From Echinicola arenosa (GTDB taxonomy: Bacteria > Bacteroidota > Bacteroidia > Cytophagales > Cyclobacteriaceae): a DNA stretch of 64,000 bases. A program made the position numbers and the translations under genes. Below are positions 1 to 9,290 of this stretch, in pieces. How positions within the stretch are numbered: position 1 is the stretch's first letter; every line of letters starts with the position of its first letter. The stretch spans positions 156,322 to 220,321 of the forward strand of contig NZ_JACYTQ010000008.1 in the NCBI RefSeq assembly GCF_014841125.1, read 5' to 3'. A model generated the notes under the pieces. The model was not told the DNA's origin. It made no database searches and saw nothing but the letters and a program-made list of their open reading frames with translations.

Positions 1-41
1 AGTTATGGTGATAGCAGTTTACTTTGGAACCATAAAAGACC

Positions 42-458
42 TTAAGCTCCGGCACCCAACTTATTGATCCCATGAATGAGTTTCTGATAGTAGGTTCTAC
101 CTACAGGAACTTTTTCAGTTTCAATAGTTACTTCCTTTGGTGAAATGGTCGTGATCCGATCCAACCTTACCAAGTAAGATTTGTGAATCCTTACAAATTC
201 ATCTTCAGGCAAAATGGCTTCAAACTCCTTCAGAATATTACGAAGAGAATAAACCTTTTCCTTAGTGACCAAGGTAGTGTAGTTACCGTCTCCCTTCAAC
301 CAAAGAATGTTTTTGAATTTTACTTTTCGTAAACATCCTTTGTCACGTACAAAAAGAGCGTCTTTGATCAAAAGTTCTTCGTGTTCCGAGTGGTGGTTCT
401 CTAGTTTTGAGTCTTTTTTATTCATTGCAATCCCGTGATGATAGATAGTTTCTCCCAT
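42..458 (-). CDS. LytTR-type DNA-binding regulator, no receiver domain
   Basis: The protein has 138 residues. From about residue 30 to the end it is one LytTR DNA-binding domain: a KFKNILWLKGDGNYT core, then a KEFEAILPEDEFVRIHKSYLV stretch (split here into its recognisable halves), which is the usual LytTR signature. LytTR domains bind short direct repeats upstream of target genes. There is no CheY-like receiver domain, no membrane segment and no histidine kinase beside it, so the input signal is unknown; the short polar N-terminus is not recognisable. Methionine 12 is an alternative start. The gene lies downstream of, and in the same orientation as, the efflux operon, but about 320 bp separate them and a terminator-like hairpin at 722-753 makes cotranscription unlikely. 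The family call is firm; the targets are unknown. Confidence 0.85.
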   Translation of the reverse strand: MGETIYHHGIAMNKKDSKLENHHSEHEELLIKDALFVRDKGCLRKVKFKNILWLKGDGNYTTLVTKEKVYSLRNILKEFEAILPEDEFVRIHKSYLVRLDRITTISPKEVTIETEKVPVGRTYYQKLIHGINKLGAGA

Positions 459-782
459 AGTTATTTTTATTTTACGTTGGAGAGGTACATTAAAAACTTA
501 ATTTGATAATATTTTTACTTAGTTAATCCTTAAATATTTACAAAAGGAGACTCCAATTATTAAAACTTTTCTGATTTATGTTAACTAATTATTATTCAAA
601 AACAGGGTCAAAAATGTCAGACCTTATAATCTTAACGTCTCCTCCTCTACAAACTTACATAAATATAAACACAATATACATATTTATGTATTTAAAAATC
701 ATTTTTTTTAATAAAAATCAAAAAAAACGACCTGACATTCTAATTTGGTCAGGCCGAATTCTATCAAAAATTAAACGGGATT
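459..782. other. AT-rich gap between LytTR gene and efflux operon
   Basis: This stretch holds the hairpin terminator of the efflux operon (722-753) and very AT-rich DNA from about 470 to 715 that presumably contains the promoter of the LytTR gene. A plus-strand open frame at 578-847 is low-complexity, overlaps the end of the RND gene and is not regarded as real. Confidence 0.6.
722..753 (-). terminator. Rho-independent terminator of the efflux operon
   Basis: Read on the minus strand, CCTGAC and GTCAGG (748-753 and 731-736) pair around a ten-base loop and are followed after three bases by a run of eight T. It sits about 30 bp past the stop codon of the RND permease. Confidence 0.7.
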
Positions 783-3700
783 TTAACTTTCAGGCTGATA
801 TTGACTTTCCAGCTCTTTTAACTTCTTGCTTCCATATGCTATTTTAGTAATCACTACATATAAAACAGGAACTATAAATATGGCCAGGAAGGTAGCTGCA
901 AGCATCCCTCCAATCACCGTCCATCCAATCGTTTGCCTTGCGACAGCCCCTGCACCATTAGATAAAGCCAATGGTACTACACCTAAGATAAAAGCAAGTG
1001 AAGTCATCACGATAGGCCTTAACCTAAGCTTAACCGCTTCAATGGTCGCAGGTAGTAGAGGCATTCCTTTATCCACTCTTTCTTTGGCAAATTCCACAAT
1101 CAAAATGGCATTCTTCGCAGCCAGACCGATTAATGTCACCAAGCCAATCTGGGCATAAACGTTATTATCCAGTTTAGGCAAGAACGTAAGTGCCACAATC
1201 GCACCAAACGCCCCCAAAGGCAATGCTAAAAGAATAGAAAATGGTACCGACCAACTTTCATACAACGCCGCCAGTAAAAGCGATACCAATATGATGGATA
1301 GCGTAAAGATCAATACTGTAGTGTTTCCAGAGGCCAACTCCTCCCTACTCAGACCAGAAAAATCATATCCGTATCCAGCAGGCAGCACCTCTGCAGCCAC
1401 TTCTTCCAAAGCAGCCAAAGCCTGCCCACTACTGTAGCCTGCTGCCGCATTACCATTTACTTCCGTTGAGCGGAACAAATTATAGTGGTTGATTACAGGA
1501 GCATTCTCTACCACTTCGTAATTTATCAAGGCACTCATGGGAACCGATGCTCCTTGTCGGTTCATTACATAGTATTGCTCTAAGTCGGTCATATCCATTC
1601 TATAGGCTGTATCCGCCTGAGCCACTACTCTAAAGTTCCGACCATACCTTGTAAAGTCATTGACATAGGAGCTCCCCATATAAGTGGACATGGTAGAGAA
1701 CACATCAGACACAGCTACCCCCAATTTCTTGGCTTTTTCTCTATCCACTGTCACATGATATCCTGGAGTTTTTGCTGTAAAGAAACTATAAGCCATAGCA
1801 ATTTCAGGTCTCTGGTTGGCTGCTCCCAAAAACTGCCCTAAAACCTGTTCAAACTCTTTGATATCTCCTCCGGCACGTTGTTCAAGCATAAAACTGAAAC
1901 CTCCTGTTTGACCAAGGCCAGGTATGGCTGGTGGTGGTACCACAACAATATTTGCTTCTTTTATCACTGAAAACTTTTGCTGTAACTGGCCGATCAAACC
2001 ATAAAGTTGTTTAGAAGGATCTTTTCTTTCTTCCCAAGGATCCATCTGAATAAAGAACGTACCACTGTTTGGCTTAAATGAGAAGTTAATGGCATTCAAT
2101 CCGCCAATCCCAGTTACATTCCTGATGCCCTCTGTTGAGGTAATCATCCCTACCATTTCATCCATAATGGCTCTGGTCCTAGAAGTGGAAGCACTTTCTG
2201 GTAGCTCCAAGGAAATAAACAACCTGCCTTCATCTTCTGTAGGCAAGAATCCAGTTGGTTTGGCCTGGAACAAGCCAAAAGTCCCTGCATATAAACAAGC
2301 CAATAAGATCAACACCAATGGGGTTGCCTTAATGCTTTTCTTTACCCCATTTCCATAGGAAGAAGTCACCTTGGCAAACCACGTATTGAATTTATAAAAG
2401 AACTTATTGATGCCTTTGGAGTTTTCATCTATTTCCATTGGCTTTAACAACAAGCTACACAAAGCTGGAGTCAGGGTCAAAGCGACAAATGCAGAAAGCA
2501 ATACTGAAATCGCAATGGTAATGGCGAATTGCTGATACATTCTACCCACAATTCCTGGAATAAAGCCTACTGGAATAAATACCGCAGCCAAAATCAAAGC
2601 AATGGCAATAACTGGTGCAGTAATGTCCTTCATGGCTTTCATGGTCGCCTCCTTGGCTGAAATCCGCTCCGAGTCTATATAATGCTGGGCAGCTTCTACC
2701 ACCACAATCGCATCATCCACCACAATACCGATCGCCAGCACAAATCCAAACATAGTTAAGGTATTGACCGTGAATCCTAATGGAATAAAGAACACAAATG
2801 TCCCTACAATGGATACCGGAATGGCCAAAATTGGTATGATGGTAGCTCTCCAGTTTTGAAGAAACAAGAACACCACAATAATCACCAAAATCAAAGCTTC
2901 TACCAATGTATGGAGCACTTCGTCAATGGATACCTGAACCACTGAAACTGATTCAAAAGGAACCACATAATCCATATCCGCCGGGAAGGAAGCCTTCATT
3001 TCATCCAAAGCCGCATAAATTCCTTCCGCTGTCTCAAGGGCATTACTGCCTGGTGCCTGATAAACCAGTAGGATGGCAGCAGGCTCGCCATTTACTGTCG
3101 AAAATCTACCATAATCAAATTCGCCAAACTCAATTCTGGCAATATCTTTCAAATAAACCAATGATCCATCATTTGGATTGGTTCTTACCACAATATCCTC
3201 AAATTCTTCTTGTCTCTCCAATTTTCCATTTACAGTGATAGCATACTCGAAAGTCTGGGAACTCAGTTGAGGCATCCCTCCTACGGTACCTGCCGCCACT
3301 TGAAGGTTTTGCTCTTGGATGGCAGCAGTGACTTCAGCTGTAGAGATATTGTATTGCGCTAGTTTATCTGGCTTGAGCCAAACCCGCATACTAAAATCCT
3401 GTCCAATTGCATTGATATCTCCTACACCTTTCACCCTCAAAAGGGCATCTTTCACAAAGATGTTGGTATAATTGGACAAGAACTTAGTATCGTGCGTACC
3501 ATTGGGTGAATACATACTGATTACCATCATGATACTTGGATTTCTTTTCCTAACGGTCACTCCAAGTCTCTTTACTGCTTCTGGCAATCTAGGCTCAGCA
3601 ATACTCACCCTGTTTTGAACATCAAGCGTAGCAATGTCAATGTCAGTTCCAACATCGAAAGTTACGTTCATGTTCATTTGGCCTGTACTCGTATTAGTAC

Positions 3701-3941
3701 TACTGATATAAGCCATTCCAGGGGTACCGTTCACCTGTGTTTCTATAGGTGTGGCTACTGTTTGTTCTACTGTCTGAGCATCCGCTCCTGTGTAATTGGC
3801 TGAAACAGACACCACAGGAGGCGTAATATCCGGGTATTGCGTTACCGGTAAATTGACGATAGCTATGGATCCTACTAACAAAATGACTATAGAGATCACC
3901 ATCGCCGTCACCGGGCGTTTAATAAAAACTTCTGATATCAT
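783..3941 (-). CDS. RND multidrug efflux permease (HAE1 family, AcrB/MexB-like)
   Basis: This is the inner-membrane proton/drug antiporter of a tripartite efflux pump. At 1052 residues it has the normal family length. It shows a first transmembrane helix at residues 10-30, the porter-domain start IDIATLDVQNRV, and the fourth-helix motif GIVVDDAIVVVEA, whose paired aspartates (near residues 407-408) carry the proton relay. The second half repeats the layout with helices at about 870-1035, including LIGLAAKNAILIVEFA. It follows its adaptor gene by 19 bp, and the order TetR, TolC-like, adaptor, permease indicates one operon. HAE1 pumps export hydrophobic drugs, dyes, bile-salt-like compounds or solvents; the substrate cannot be read from sequence. 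Heavy-metal (HME) pumps are less likely because the first repeat resembles AcrB. Confidence 0.96.
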   Translation of the reverse strand: MISEVFIKRPVTAMVISIVILLVGSIAIVNLPVTQYPDITPPVVSVSANYTGADAQTVEQTVATPIETQVNGTPGMAYISSTNTSTGQMNMNVTFDVGTDIDIATLDVQNRVSIAEPRLPEAVKRLGVTVRKRNPSIMMVISMYSPNGTHDTKFLSNYTNIFVKDALLRVKGVGDINAIGQDFSMRVWLKPDKLAQYNISTAEVTAAIQEQNLQVAAGTVGGMPQLSSQTFEYAITVNGKLERQEEFEDIVVRTNPNDGSLVYLKDIARIEFGEFDYGRFSTVNGEPAAILLVYQAPGSNALETAEGIYAALDEMKASFPADMDYVVPFESVSVVQVSIDEVLHTLVEALILVIIVVFLFLQNWRATIIPILAIPVSIVGTFVFFIPLGFTVNTLTMFGFVLAIGIVVDDAIVVVEAAQHYIDSERISAKEATMKAMKDITAPVIAIALILAAVFIPVGFIPGIVGRMYQQFAITIAISVLLSAFVALTLTPALCSLLLKPMEIDENSKGINKFFYKFNTWFAKVTSSYGNGVKKSIKATPLVLILLACLYAGTFGLFQAKPTGFLPTEDEGRLFISLELPESASTSRTRAIMDEMVGMITSTEGIRNVTGIGGLNAINFSFKPNSGTFFIQMDPWEERKDPSKQLYGLIGQLQQKFSVIKEANIVVVPPPAIPGLGQTGGFSFMLEQRAGGDIKEFEQVLGQFLGAANQRPEIAMAYSFFTAKTPGYHVTVDREKAKKLGVAVSDVFSTMSTYMGSSYVNDFTRYGRNFRVVAQADTAYRMDMTDLEQYYVMNRQGASVPMSALINYEVVENAPVINHYNLFRSTEVNGNAAAGYSSGQALAALEEVAAEVLPAGYGYDFSGLSREELASGNTTVLIFTLSIILVSLLLAALYESWSVPFSILLALPLGAFGAIVALTFLPKLDNNVYAQIGLVTLIGLAAKNAILIVEFAKERVDKGMPLLPATIEAVKLRLRPIVMTSLAFILGVVPLALSNGAGAVARQTIGWTVIGGMLAATFLAIFIVPVLYVVITKIAYGSKKLKELESQYQPES

Positions 3942-3960
3942 AAATTTCTACTTTGAGAGT

Positions 3961-5085
3961 TTACTTGCTTTGCTGGGCTGGAGCTACTGTACTTACTTTC
4001 GCTCCCTCGCGGAGCTTCTGAATTCCCTCAACCACAATTTTCTGTCCCGGTTTTAAGCCTTCCCTTACCACAATGTCAGCCCCCGCTTTTGACCCTAAAA
4101 CAATATTTTGTTGATGAACGGTATTCTCATTGTCTATCACATAGACAAAATACTCTCCCATTTGCTCTGTGACAGATTTAAATGGAATGGTGACTTGTTC
4201 TCCAATATCTTGATTTAGCACTTGAAGATTCACTGTCATACCGGGAACCAGTTCTTTTTCTGGATTAGGAAACTCAACACGTAAATTGATGGTACCCGAT
4301 TGCCTTCCTACTGCCCTATCTATCGTTGTCAGCGTTCCATGATGTCCATAAATATCATTTTTATTGAACCTGATGGTAAAAGTGGAGTCCGGAAGGTTTT
4401 CCTCTTTCATCATTTTACTGAATCTTCTGATGCTCTTTTCATTGATAACAAAATCAACCAACACAGGGTCATCCGATGAAAGAGAATTCAAAAGGGTCTG
4501 ACCCGCTGACACCTGTGCTCCAAGTCTAACTTGTGAAATCCCTACAGTACCTGCAAAAGGAGCCTTAATTACTGAATAATTGTAATCCGTCTCTGTACTT
4601 TTCACTTGTGCCTCTGCTGAAGCAACTTGAGATTCTGCAGTTAGAATATCAGCCTTTGCGTAATCCAACTGTTGCTTGGCAATGGCTTCTTTCGCGTCAA
4701 GGGCCTCATACCGCTCCAAATCTCTCTTTACCCTAACAAGGTTGGCCTTCGCACTTTTTAAATTGGCTTTGGCCTGTTCATAAGCTGCTTGGTATTTACT
4801 TCTGTCGATTTCATACAGCTTCTGTCCCTTGTTTACTTCTTGTCCATCCTTGATAAAAATTTTATTAATATATCCGCTCACCTGAGGACGAATTTCAATT
4901 TCGTTTAATGGAACCACCGTACCTGGATAAACATCCAGCCCTGTAACATGTTCGCTTTTCACTGTTGCCGCCTTAACCGCAACAGCTGCTGGCTGGCTGT
5001 TAGCCTGAGTATTGGCCTCTGATCCGCAAGAACTCACAAACCCTGCGATACCGGCCATTAAAACTGCGTATAAAAACTTTTTCAT
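3961..5085 (-). CDS. RND efflux periplasmic adaptor lipoprotein (AcrA/MexA-like)
   Basis: This membrane-fusion protein bridges the RND permease and the TolC-like channel. The 374 residues start with a lipoprotein signal (charged MKK, hydrophobic stretch, lipobox FVSSC with the cysteine at residue 20). A barrel-sandwich/lipoyl half follows at about 60-90 (VSGYINKIFIKDGQEVNKGQ), then an alpha-helical hairpin rich in Ala, Lys and Glu at about 95-165, the second lipoyl half (APFAGTVGISQVRLGAQVSA), and beta-barrel and membrane-proximal domains to the end. It lies between the TolC-like gene (22 bp upstream) and the permease (19 bp downstream) and is almost certainly cotranscribed with both. Confidence 0.95.
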   Translation of the reverse strand: MKKFLYAVLMAGIAGFVSSCGSEANTQANSQPAAVAVKAATVKSEHVTGLDVYPGTVVPLNEIEIRPQVSGYINKIFIKDGQEVNKGQKLYEIDRSKYQAAYEQAKANLKSAKANLVRVKRDLERYEALDAKEAIAKQQLDYAKADILTAESQVASAEAQVKSTETDYNYSVIKAPFAGTVGISQVRLGAQVSAGQTLLNSLSSDDPVLVDFVINEKSIRRFSKMMKEENLPDSTFTIRFNKNDIYGHHGTLTTIDRAVGRQSGTINLRVEFPNPEKELVPGMTVNLQVLNQDIGEQVTIPFKSVTEQMGEYFVYVIDNENTVHQQNIVLGSKAGADIVVREGLKPGQKIVVEGIQKLREGAKVSTVAPAQQSK

Positions 5086-5107
5086 TTCCCGCTTAATTAA
5101 ATTACTT

Positions 5108-6463
5108 TTAGTTATTTCCTATATTTCCCAAAGCCCTGTCAAGATCTATCTTGCTGGAAAGTAAATTGAACATGGCATTGTAATGATTCAACTGGGCCGT
5201 TCTCAGTTCTGTCTCAGCCACAATTAATTCCACATAAGCTTTGATCCCTTCATCGTATTGAAGCTTAATGATGTCATACACTTCCTGCGCCAAATCCATA
5301 TTGGTTTTGATCGTTCTCCACTCATAAAGATTACTTTTATATGTAGACAAGGCTGTTTGATATTCCGTATTGATCTGCTTTTCGAGATTAGTTTTCTCAA
5401 CAAAAACTTTTTCCTGCTGTAGCTCAGCAATTCTTATATCCTGGTGTCTTTTCCCTCCCTGAAAAATAGGTAATGACAAGGTCAACCCGATGGCTGATGT
5501 GGGGTAACTTTGATCATACAGTTGAGAAAAAGAGTTACTGAAATACAACCAGTTATAATTGTAATTGGCTGACAAGGTGGGTAAATAGGCCCACTTTTGA
5601 TAACCAGTGTTCATTTGTGCCAAATTTTCTTCAGTCATGATCTGTTGATACTCAATCCTGTTTTCTGGAAGCAGATTTTGAGTGGTATCCATAAGAGCCT
5701 CTTGCTGCATTTTCTCATAACTGTAGCTTAAAGCAATATCTAAATCCAGCGGGTATCCCATCAACTGTTTCAGGTACGCTTTTTTCGCTTGTACACTTTC
5801 TTGCGCTCTTTTTTGGTCACTCTTAACATTGGAAAGTGTGATCAGGGCTCTCTGATAATCCGTCTTGTCCACCAAACCGGATTCAAACCTGCTTCTGGCA
5901 TCATTGTACTGCTTTTGCTGCCTCACCAAATTCTCCTTCAGAATTTTTAATTGCTCATAAGTGAGAAGAATATCGTAATAAGCTTTACTCACATCTACCA
6001 CAGTGGCGATCTCCAAATTTTCTACATTCTGCTCATACTGATCCTTGACATACTTGGAGGTTCTGCCCGCAAAAATCTGATCCCTATTGACCAAATTCTG
6101 ATCCACCTGGAACTGTATACCGGAATTGTAACGCTGCCCAAAGGTGATCAACTCCCCTCCAATAGGTTGCTGCTGCAATTTGATATTTCTGGTACCAGAA
6201 GCACTGGCAGATATCTGTGGAAACCATCCGGACAAGCTGGACTTGATCTCCCTATCTCCAATTTCCTGGTCTAATAAGGCCTGTTGCATGTTAGGCCCAT
6301 TTTCTAATGCATACTGAATGCATTGCTCTAGTGTCAGCGCAGGTTGGCTACCATCACCCACGACATCTTGACTAAAGACAGCATGTGGCAAAAAGAAACT
6401 TCCTGCTAGCACCCACAAGAGCACATAATTACTCATTCTCATAAAATTGAAACTTGAAAACAC
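5108..6463 (-). CDS. TolC-family outer-membrane efflux channel
   Basis: This is the outer-membrane exit duct for the neighbouring RND pump. It has 451 residues, with an N-terminal signal sequence (hydrophobic stretch about 11-30, predicted cleavage after VFSQ). The mature protein has the twofold-repeated, long-helix composition of the OEP family: LTLEQCIQYALENGPNMQQAL marks the first repeat start and the second half begins near residue 240. Long Gln/Glu/Lys/Ala-rich helices alternate with short strands such as GLTLSLPIFQGG. It is the first structural gene of the pump operon. The 89-bp gap after the TetR gene could hold a separate promoter. Confidence 0.94.
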   Translation of the reverse strand: MFSSFNFMRMSNYVLLWVLAGSFFLPHAVFSQDVVGDGSQPALTLEQCIQYALENGPNMQQALLDQEIGDREIKSSLSGWFPQISASASGTRNIKLQQQPIGGELITFGQRYNSGIQFQVDQNLVNRDQIFAGRTSKYVKDQYEQNVENLEIATVVDVSKAYYDILLTYEQLKILKENLVRQQKQYNDARSRFESGLVDKTDYQRALITLSNVKSDQKRAQESVQAKKAYLKQLMGYPLDLDIALSYSYEKMQQEALMDTTQNLLPENRIEYQQIMTEENLAQMNTGYQKWAYLPTLSANYNYNWLYFSNSFSQLYDQSYPTSAIGLTLSLPIFQGGKRHQDIRIAELQQEKVFVEKTNLEKQINTEYQTALSTYKSNLYEWRTIKTNMDLAQEVYDIIKLQYDEGIKAYVELIVAETELRTAQLNHYNAMFNLLSSKIDLDRALGNIGNN

Positions 6464-6552
6464 TTAAAATAAAGATTATACAAAACTGAAAACCTGCACT
6501 TTGACTGAATTGTCAAAATGATTTATTGAGGATTTTTGGGCTTAATTCTTTT

Positions 6553-7128
6553 TTACTCGTCTTGCTTTTTAATTCCATCCCAAACCATATTGGCGATTTC
6601 TCCTAAATTGAGTTGATCTTTATTGATCTTCTTTGAATGATAATAATTGACCTTTACTGATGAAATAATGCTTCCATGAACCATGATGGCCAAAATCTCA
6701 GGTCTCACGCCACTCCTCAGTTCTCCATTTCTAATTCCATCCTCAAAAAAGCTTCTCAACCATAAATGCCATTTATTGTCCGAAGTTTGGATTTCTTCTG
6801 TATAAAACGGGGAATTTAAAAACTGGTCGATAAACCGTTGAACAGACTTTTCTTGCATATAAAAAGCCTTCATGGCATGCCAAAAGTTCATAAACCTCGT
6901 TTTAAAATCCATTGAAGGATCATCATTTTCATTTGCTACATCTATAAGCTTTTGAATCACATAGTGGTAAAGCTCCATGATCAAGTCATCTTTATTTTCA
7001 AAATGATGATAAATCGTTCCAGCTGCCACATTTGAATTTTTTGCCACCATGCTCATAGGGCAACCATGAAAGCCATGGTCACGAATAAGGTCCAGCGTGG
7101 CAGAAAATATCTGTTCTTTTTTATTCAT
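6553..7128 (-). CDS. TetR/AcrR-family repressor, probable regulator of the efflux operon
   Basis: The 191-residue protein opens with a standard TetR helix-turn-helix: residues 4-20 form helix 1, and a segment ending in NVAAGTIYHHFENKDDLI forms the recognition helix and its Tyr-x-His-Phe cap. The remaining alpha-helical part is the variable ligand-binding and dimerisation domain. It is the first gene of a run with the TolC-like, adaptor and permease genes on the same strand, so it most likely represses this pump and itself and is released by a pump substrate. A GAATG-aa-CATTC near-palindrome lies 23-34 bp upstream of the start and is the obvious candidate operator. The family assignment is firm; the target is inferred from position. 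Confidence 0.92.
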   Translation of the reverse strand: MNKKEQIFSATLDLIRDHGFHGCPMSMVAKNSNVAAGTIYHHFENKDDLIMELYHYVIQKLIDVANENDDPSMDFKTRFMNFWHAMKAFYMQEKSVQRFIDQFLNSPFYTEEIQTSDNKWHLWLRSFFEDGIRNGELRSGVRPEILAIMVHGSIISSVKVNYYHSKKINKDQLNLGEIANMVWDGIKKQDE

Positions 7129-7150
7129 TTCCTCTCATTGTTCAAAAACC

Positions 7151-7162
7151 GAATGAACATTC
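7151..7162. promoter_or_regulatory. Candidate TetR operator upstream of the efflux regulator
   Basis: GAATG and CATTC flank AA just upstream of the TetR start codon. Palindromes of this form are typical TetR-family sites. Assignment rests on position and symmetry only. Confidence 0.4.
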
Positions 7163-7489
7163 AATCGTCTAAATCAAAAATTAGTTCCATCATTTGGGAT
7201 TTTTTATTTACAAAAACAGAACTTGAGAGAGTAACTTTAAGAACAATAAATTAGTTCAATCAAAAATCCAAAAAATTCAATTTACATCTACATCAATAAA
7301 TACAGGAAAAACAAAAAATAATTTATCACAAAACAACAAAACAATCCCAATATATAAACCTAAAAAGCTTCTTCAAAAATCAAGCATAACCAAAACTACT
7401 TGGTAAAAATTCTAAGGTTAAAATACATTTCAAACGCTTATAATATTAAACCCAATAGTTATAAAAAACCTTATTATTTTTTCTAGAAA
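7163..7489. other. AT-rich gap upstream of the TetR gene
   Basis: The sequence is strongly AT-rich with A-runs. No open frame worth reporting and no strong hairpin were found. It separates the TetR start from the 3-prime end of the HAD gene and probably holds the efflux-operon promoter at its left edge. Confidence 0.5.
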
Positions 7490-8173
7490 TCAGCTCTTCA
7501 CTTTTTGTTCAAATATAGGAAGTAAGCCAGTCAAATCTTTTACAACCTGATCCGGTTCTATCCCCCATGGGTCTAAAATAATTTCTGGGGAACGTTGCAC
7601 CCAAATCACCTTTAGTCCAACATTTTTTGCTCCTATTATATCAAATGAATTTCCAGAAATAAACCAAGTAAACTGATGACCAGTATGGTTATATCTAAGA
7701 AAACTTTCATATACCGCCGGATCGGGCTTAAAAGTCTTTGTTCCTTCCACACTATATATATTGTCAAATAAAGGCGCCAAACCTGCATTTTTCAGCAGTA
7801 GCCTCACATCATTTTGTGGACCATTGGAAAAAGCAAATAAACGAAACTGAAGATCTTTCAATGATTCCAAAGCCTTTTTTACCTCTGGAAAAGCAGGCAA
7901 TCTTTTGCTAAAATCCAATATTCCATCCTTCTGCTTATTGCTCAGGGTAACCTTGTGGTACAAACATGAAAAGTCAAGCGCTTGCTTGGAACAAACCGAA
8001 AAATCCACATCGTTTTCCATCAACCTCCTTCTAAAGGCATATTCCCTCTGTTTATACTTCCAGGTTTGAAGCATATCAAAGGCGATATCTCCCACAGCAT
8101 CCTCCAATGGTTCCAAAATCTTGGAAGCATCCACTAAAGTTCCATGCACATCAAACGCTAGTGAGATTTTCAT
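7490..8173 (-). CDS. HAD-superfamily hydrolase, haloacid dehalogenase type II-like
   Basis: The protein has 227 residues and a cytosolic Rossmann-like HAD fold. The nucleophile motif is FDVHGTLVD (Asp 8), which lacks the second Asp of phosphatase-type HADs (DxD) and so matches haloacid-dehalogenase-like members (DxxGT). Motif II is FSNGPQND, the motif III lysine is in TKTFKPDP, and motif IV is the SGNSFDIIGAKNVGL segment near the C-terminus. L-2-haloacid dehalogenases use this layout to cleave carbon-halogen bonds, but many relatives have other or unknown substrates. The gene appears monocistronic, with 243 bp to the small gene upstream. Confidence is high for the family and low for the substrate. 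Confidence 0.85.
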   Translation of the reverse strand: MKISLAFDVHGTLVDASKILEPLEDAVGDIAFDMLQTWKYKQREYAFRRRLMENDVDFSVCSKQALDFSCLYHKVTLSNKQKDGILDFSKRLPAFPEVKKALESLKDLQFRLFAFSNGPQNDVRLLLKNAGLAPLFDNIYSVEGTKTFKPDPAVYESFLRYNHTGHQFTWFISGNSFDIIGAKNVGLKVIWVQRSPEIILDPWGIEPDQVVKDLTGLLPIFEQKVKS

Positions 8174-8416
8174 ACCTTAAATAATTATATTAAAAGATAA
8201 AGAAATTTTAGGTCAAATATCATTTAACTAAAAATAAGGCTTTTCGGAAAAAATCTAAGGCTCGTTTTAATAAATCTCAGCTCTTACCTTATATATATAA
8301 GTTTTAACTGCACAAATCATTCATACTGCAACTTAAATAGTTACAGGAGGATATTATGATAAAGTAGGCTATTGTTTTTGGTTAATAAAGTAATACTTTC
8401 TCGATAATGGTAGGGC

Positions 8417-8671
8417 TTAGTCAATAGTTATCATTGTTGTTTCAAAATTGGTATAGTCAATACATTTGATCATTTTGATCAAAGTATCTGCAAATTCCTG
8501 CTTACATAAAGAGATACCAAACCTGAAAACCTCATGTTCTATTGGTTGAATTCTTCTTTCATCAAATAATCTGGACAGATCACCTTTATGCTTCGCTCTT
8601 ACTACTAGATGGTCTATATCAGAATTACTGTTTACTACTGATATAAAACCGTTGGTGGATGTAATTAACAT
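8417..8671 (-). CDS. Small conserved protein of unknown function
   Basis: The 84-residue protein begins with MLITSTNGFISVV, followed by DHLVVRAKHKGDLSRLF and a C-terminal CIDYTNFETT segment. This pattern (opening TxxGFxSVV, central LVVRAxxKGDL, closing YTNF) recurs, as far as I recall, in a family of roughly 80-100-residue uncharacterised proteins in several phyla, which supports it being a real gene. There is no signal peptide, no membrane segment and no recognised catalytic motif. The surrounding gaps are AT-rich and it seems to stand alone. No function is proposed. Confidence 0.7.
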   Translation of the reverse strand: MLITSTNGFISVVNSNSDIDHLVVRAKHKGDLSRLFDERRIQPIEHEVFRFGISLCKQEFADTLIKMIKCIDYTNFETTMITID

Positions 8672-9125
8672 ATTGGCCGAATTTAGATAAATGATTAGGG
8701 TTAAATAAAAGGTTATTGGGCTAATACATTCAAAATTTCTATGATCTAGTTTGAATTTTTAATAGATCGACACTGCTCCCACAAAATTTCTAACTCAATG
8801 TGCTTTTTATTACTAATAAATGAGTACCCGTGTTCTTTTTCTGAAAATTTTATATTTTACTAAATGTAGCAATAGTATTTAAAAAAAGCAATTACTGAAA
8901 CTTGTCGCAACACACTTTTTATCAACAACTTATCCACAAAAAATCAAGTTTTCAACAGTTTAAATGGAAAATACAATCAAAAATAGGCACACTTATATTG
9001 AAATTTTATTTACAATTAACTGTATTTTACACTCTATTTTATGTTTTTAAATAATTAAAGAAATCCACAAAAAAATCTTTCTTAAATCAGAGTTGAGTAT
9101 TAATAAAATTCACTTTTAATATTAA
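8672..9125. other. Very AT-rich non-coding stretch with DnaA-box pair
   Basis: No gene is seen. The stretch becomes extremely AT-rich from about 8840 and contains two adjacent DnaA-box-like 9-mers (8919-8938) and a partial box AAATCCACA at 9061-9069. It ends where the dispersed repeat at 9126 begins. Confidence 0.5.
8919..8938 (+). other. Tandem DnaA boxes in AT-rich DNA (candidate origin element)
   Basis: TTATCAACA (8919-8927, one mismatch) and the consensus TTATCCACA (8930-8938) lie two bases apart in the same orientation, next to about 190 bp of very AT-rich DNA (8940-9125). This is the arrangement of a DnaA-binding site beside an unwinding element. No dnaA, dnaN or other origin-linked gene is nearby, so it may be a chance pair or a DnaA-regulatory site. 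Confidence 0.3.
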
Positions 9126-9290
9126 TTTAAATGTATATCCGCAATTGCACCAGTAAAGGTTAAAAGCGAGTCGAAATGTTCGTTTTGATTAAAATATCAA
9201 CTGCTTCGGTCTTCAGGCTTCAAACTTCTGACCACTTTAAGCAAAGGATTTAAGGTTACTGGCATCATTGCGGATAATCAGATTAATTTA
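9126..9290 (-). repeat. Dispersed ~165-bp repeat, copy 1 (family B)
   Basis: The reverse complement of this stretch aligns along its whole length, with few mismatches, to 49915-50086. Its ends carry inverted TATCCGC and GCGGATA motifs next to TTTAAT. Inside are four 7-bp steps of the type CTTCNNN. It is non-coding and MITE- or REP-like. A third, terminal fragment occurs at 55188-55220. Confidence 0.75.

Noticed and set aside
578..847. 89-codon plus-strand frame at the left edge
   Set aside because: Low-complexity, overlaps the terminator and the end of the RND gene, and has no promoter or family.
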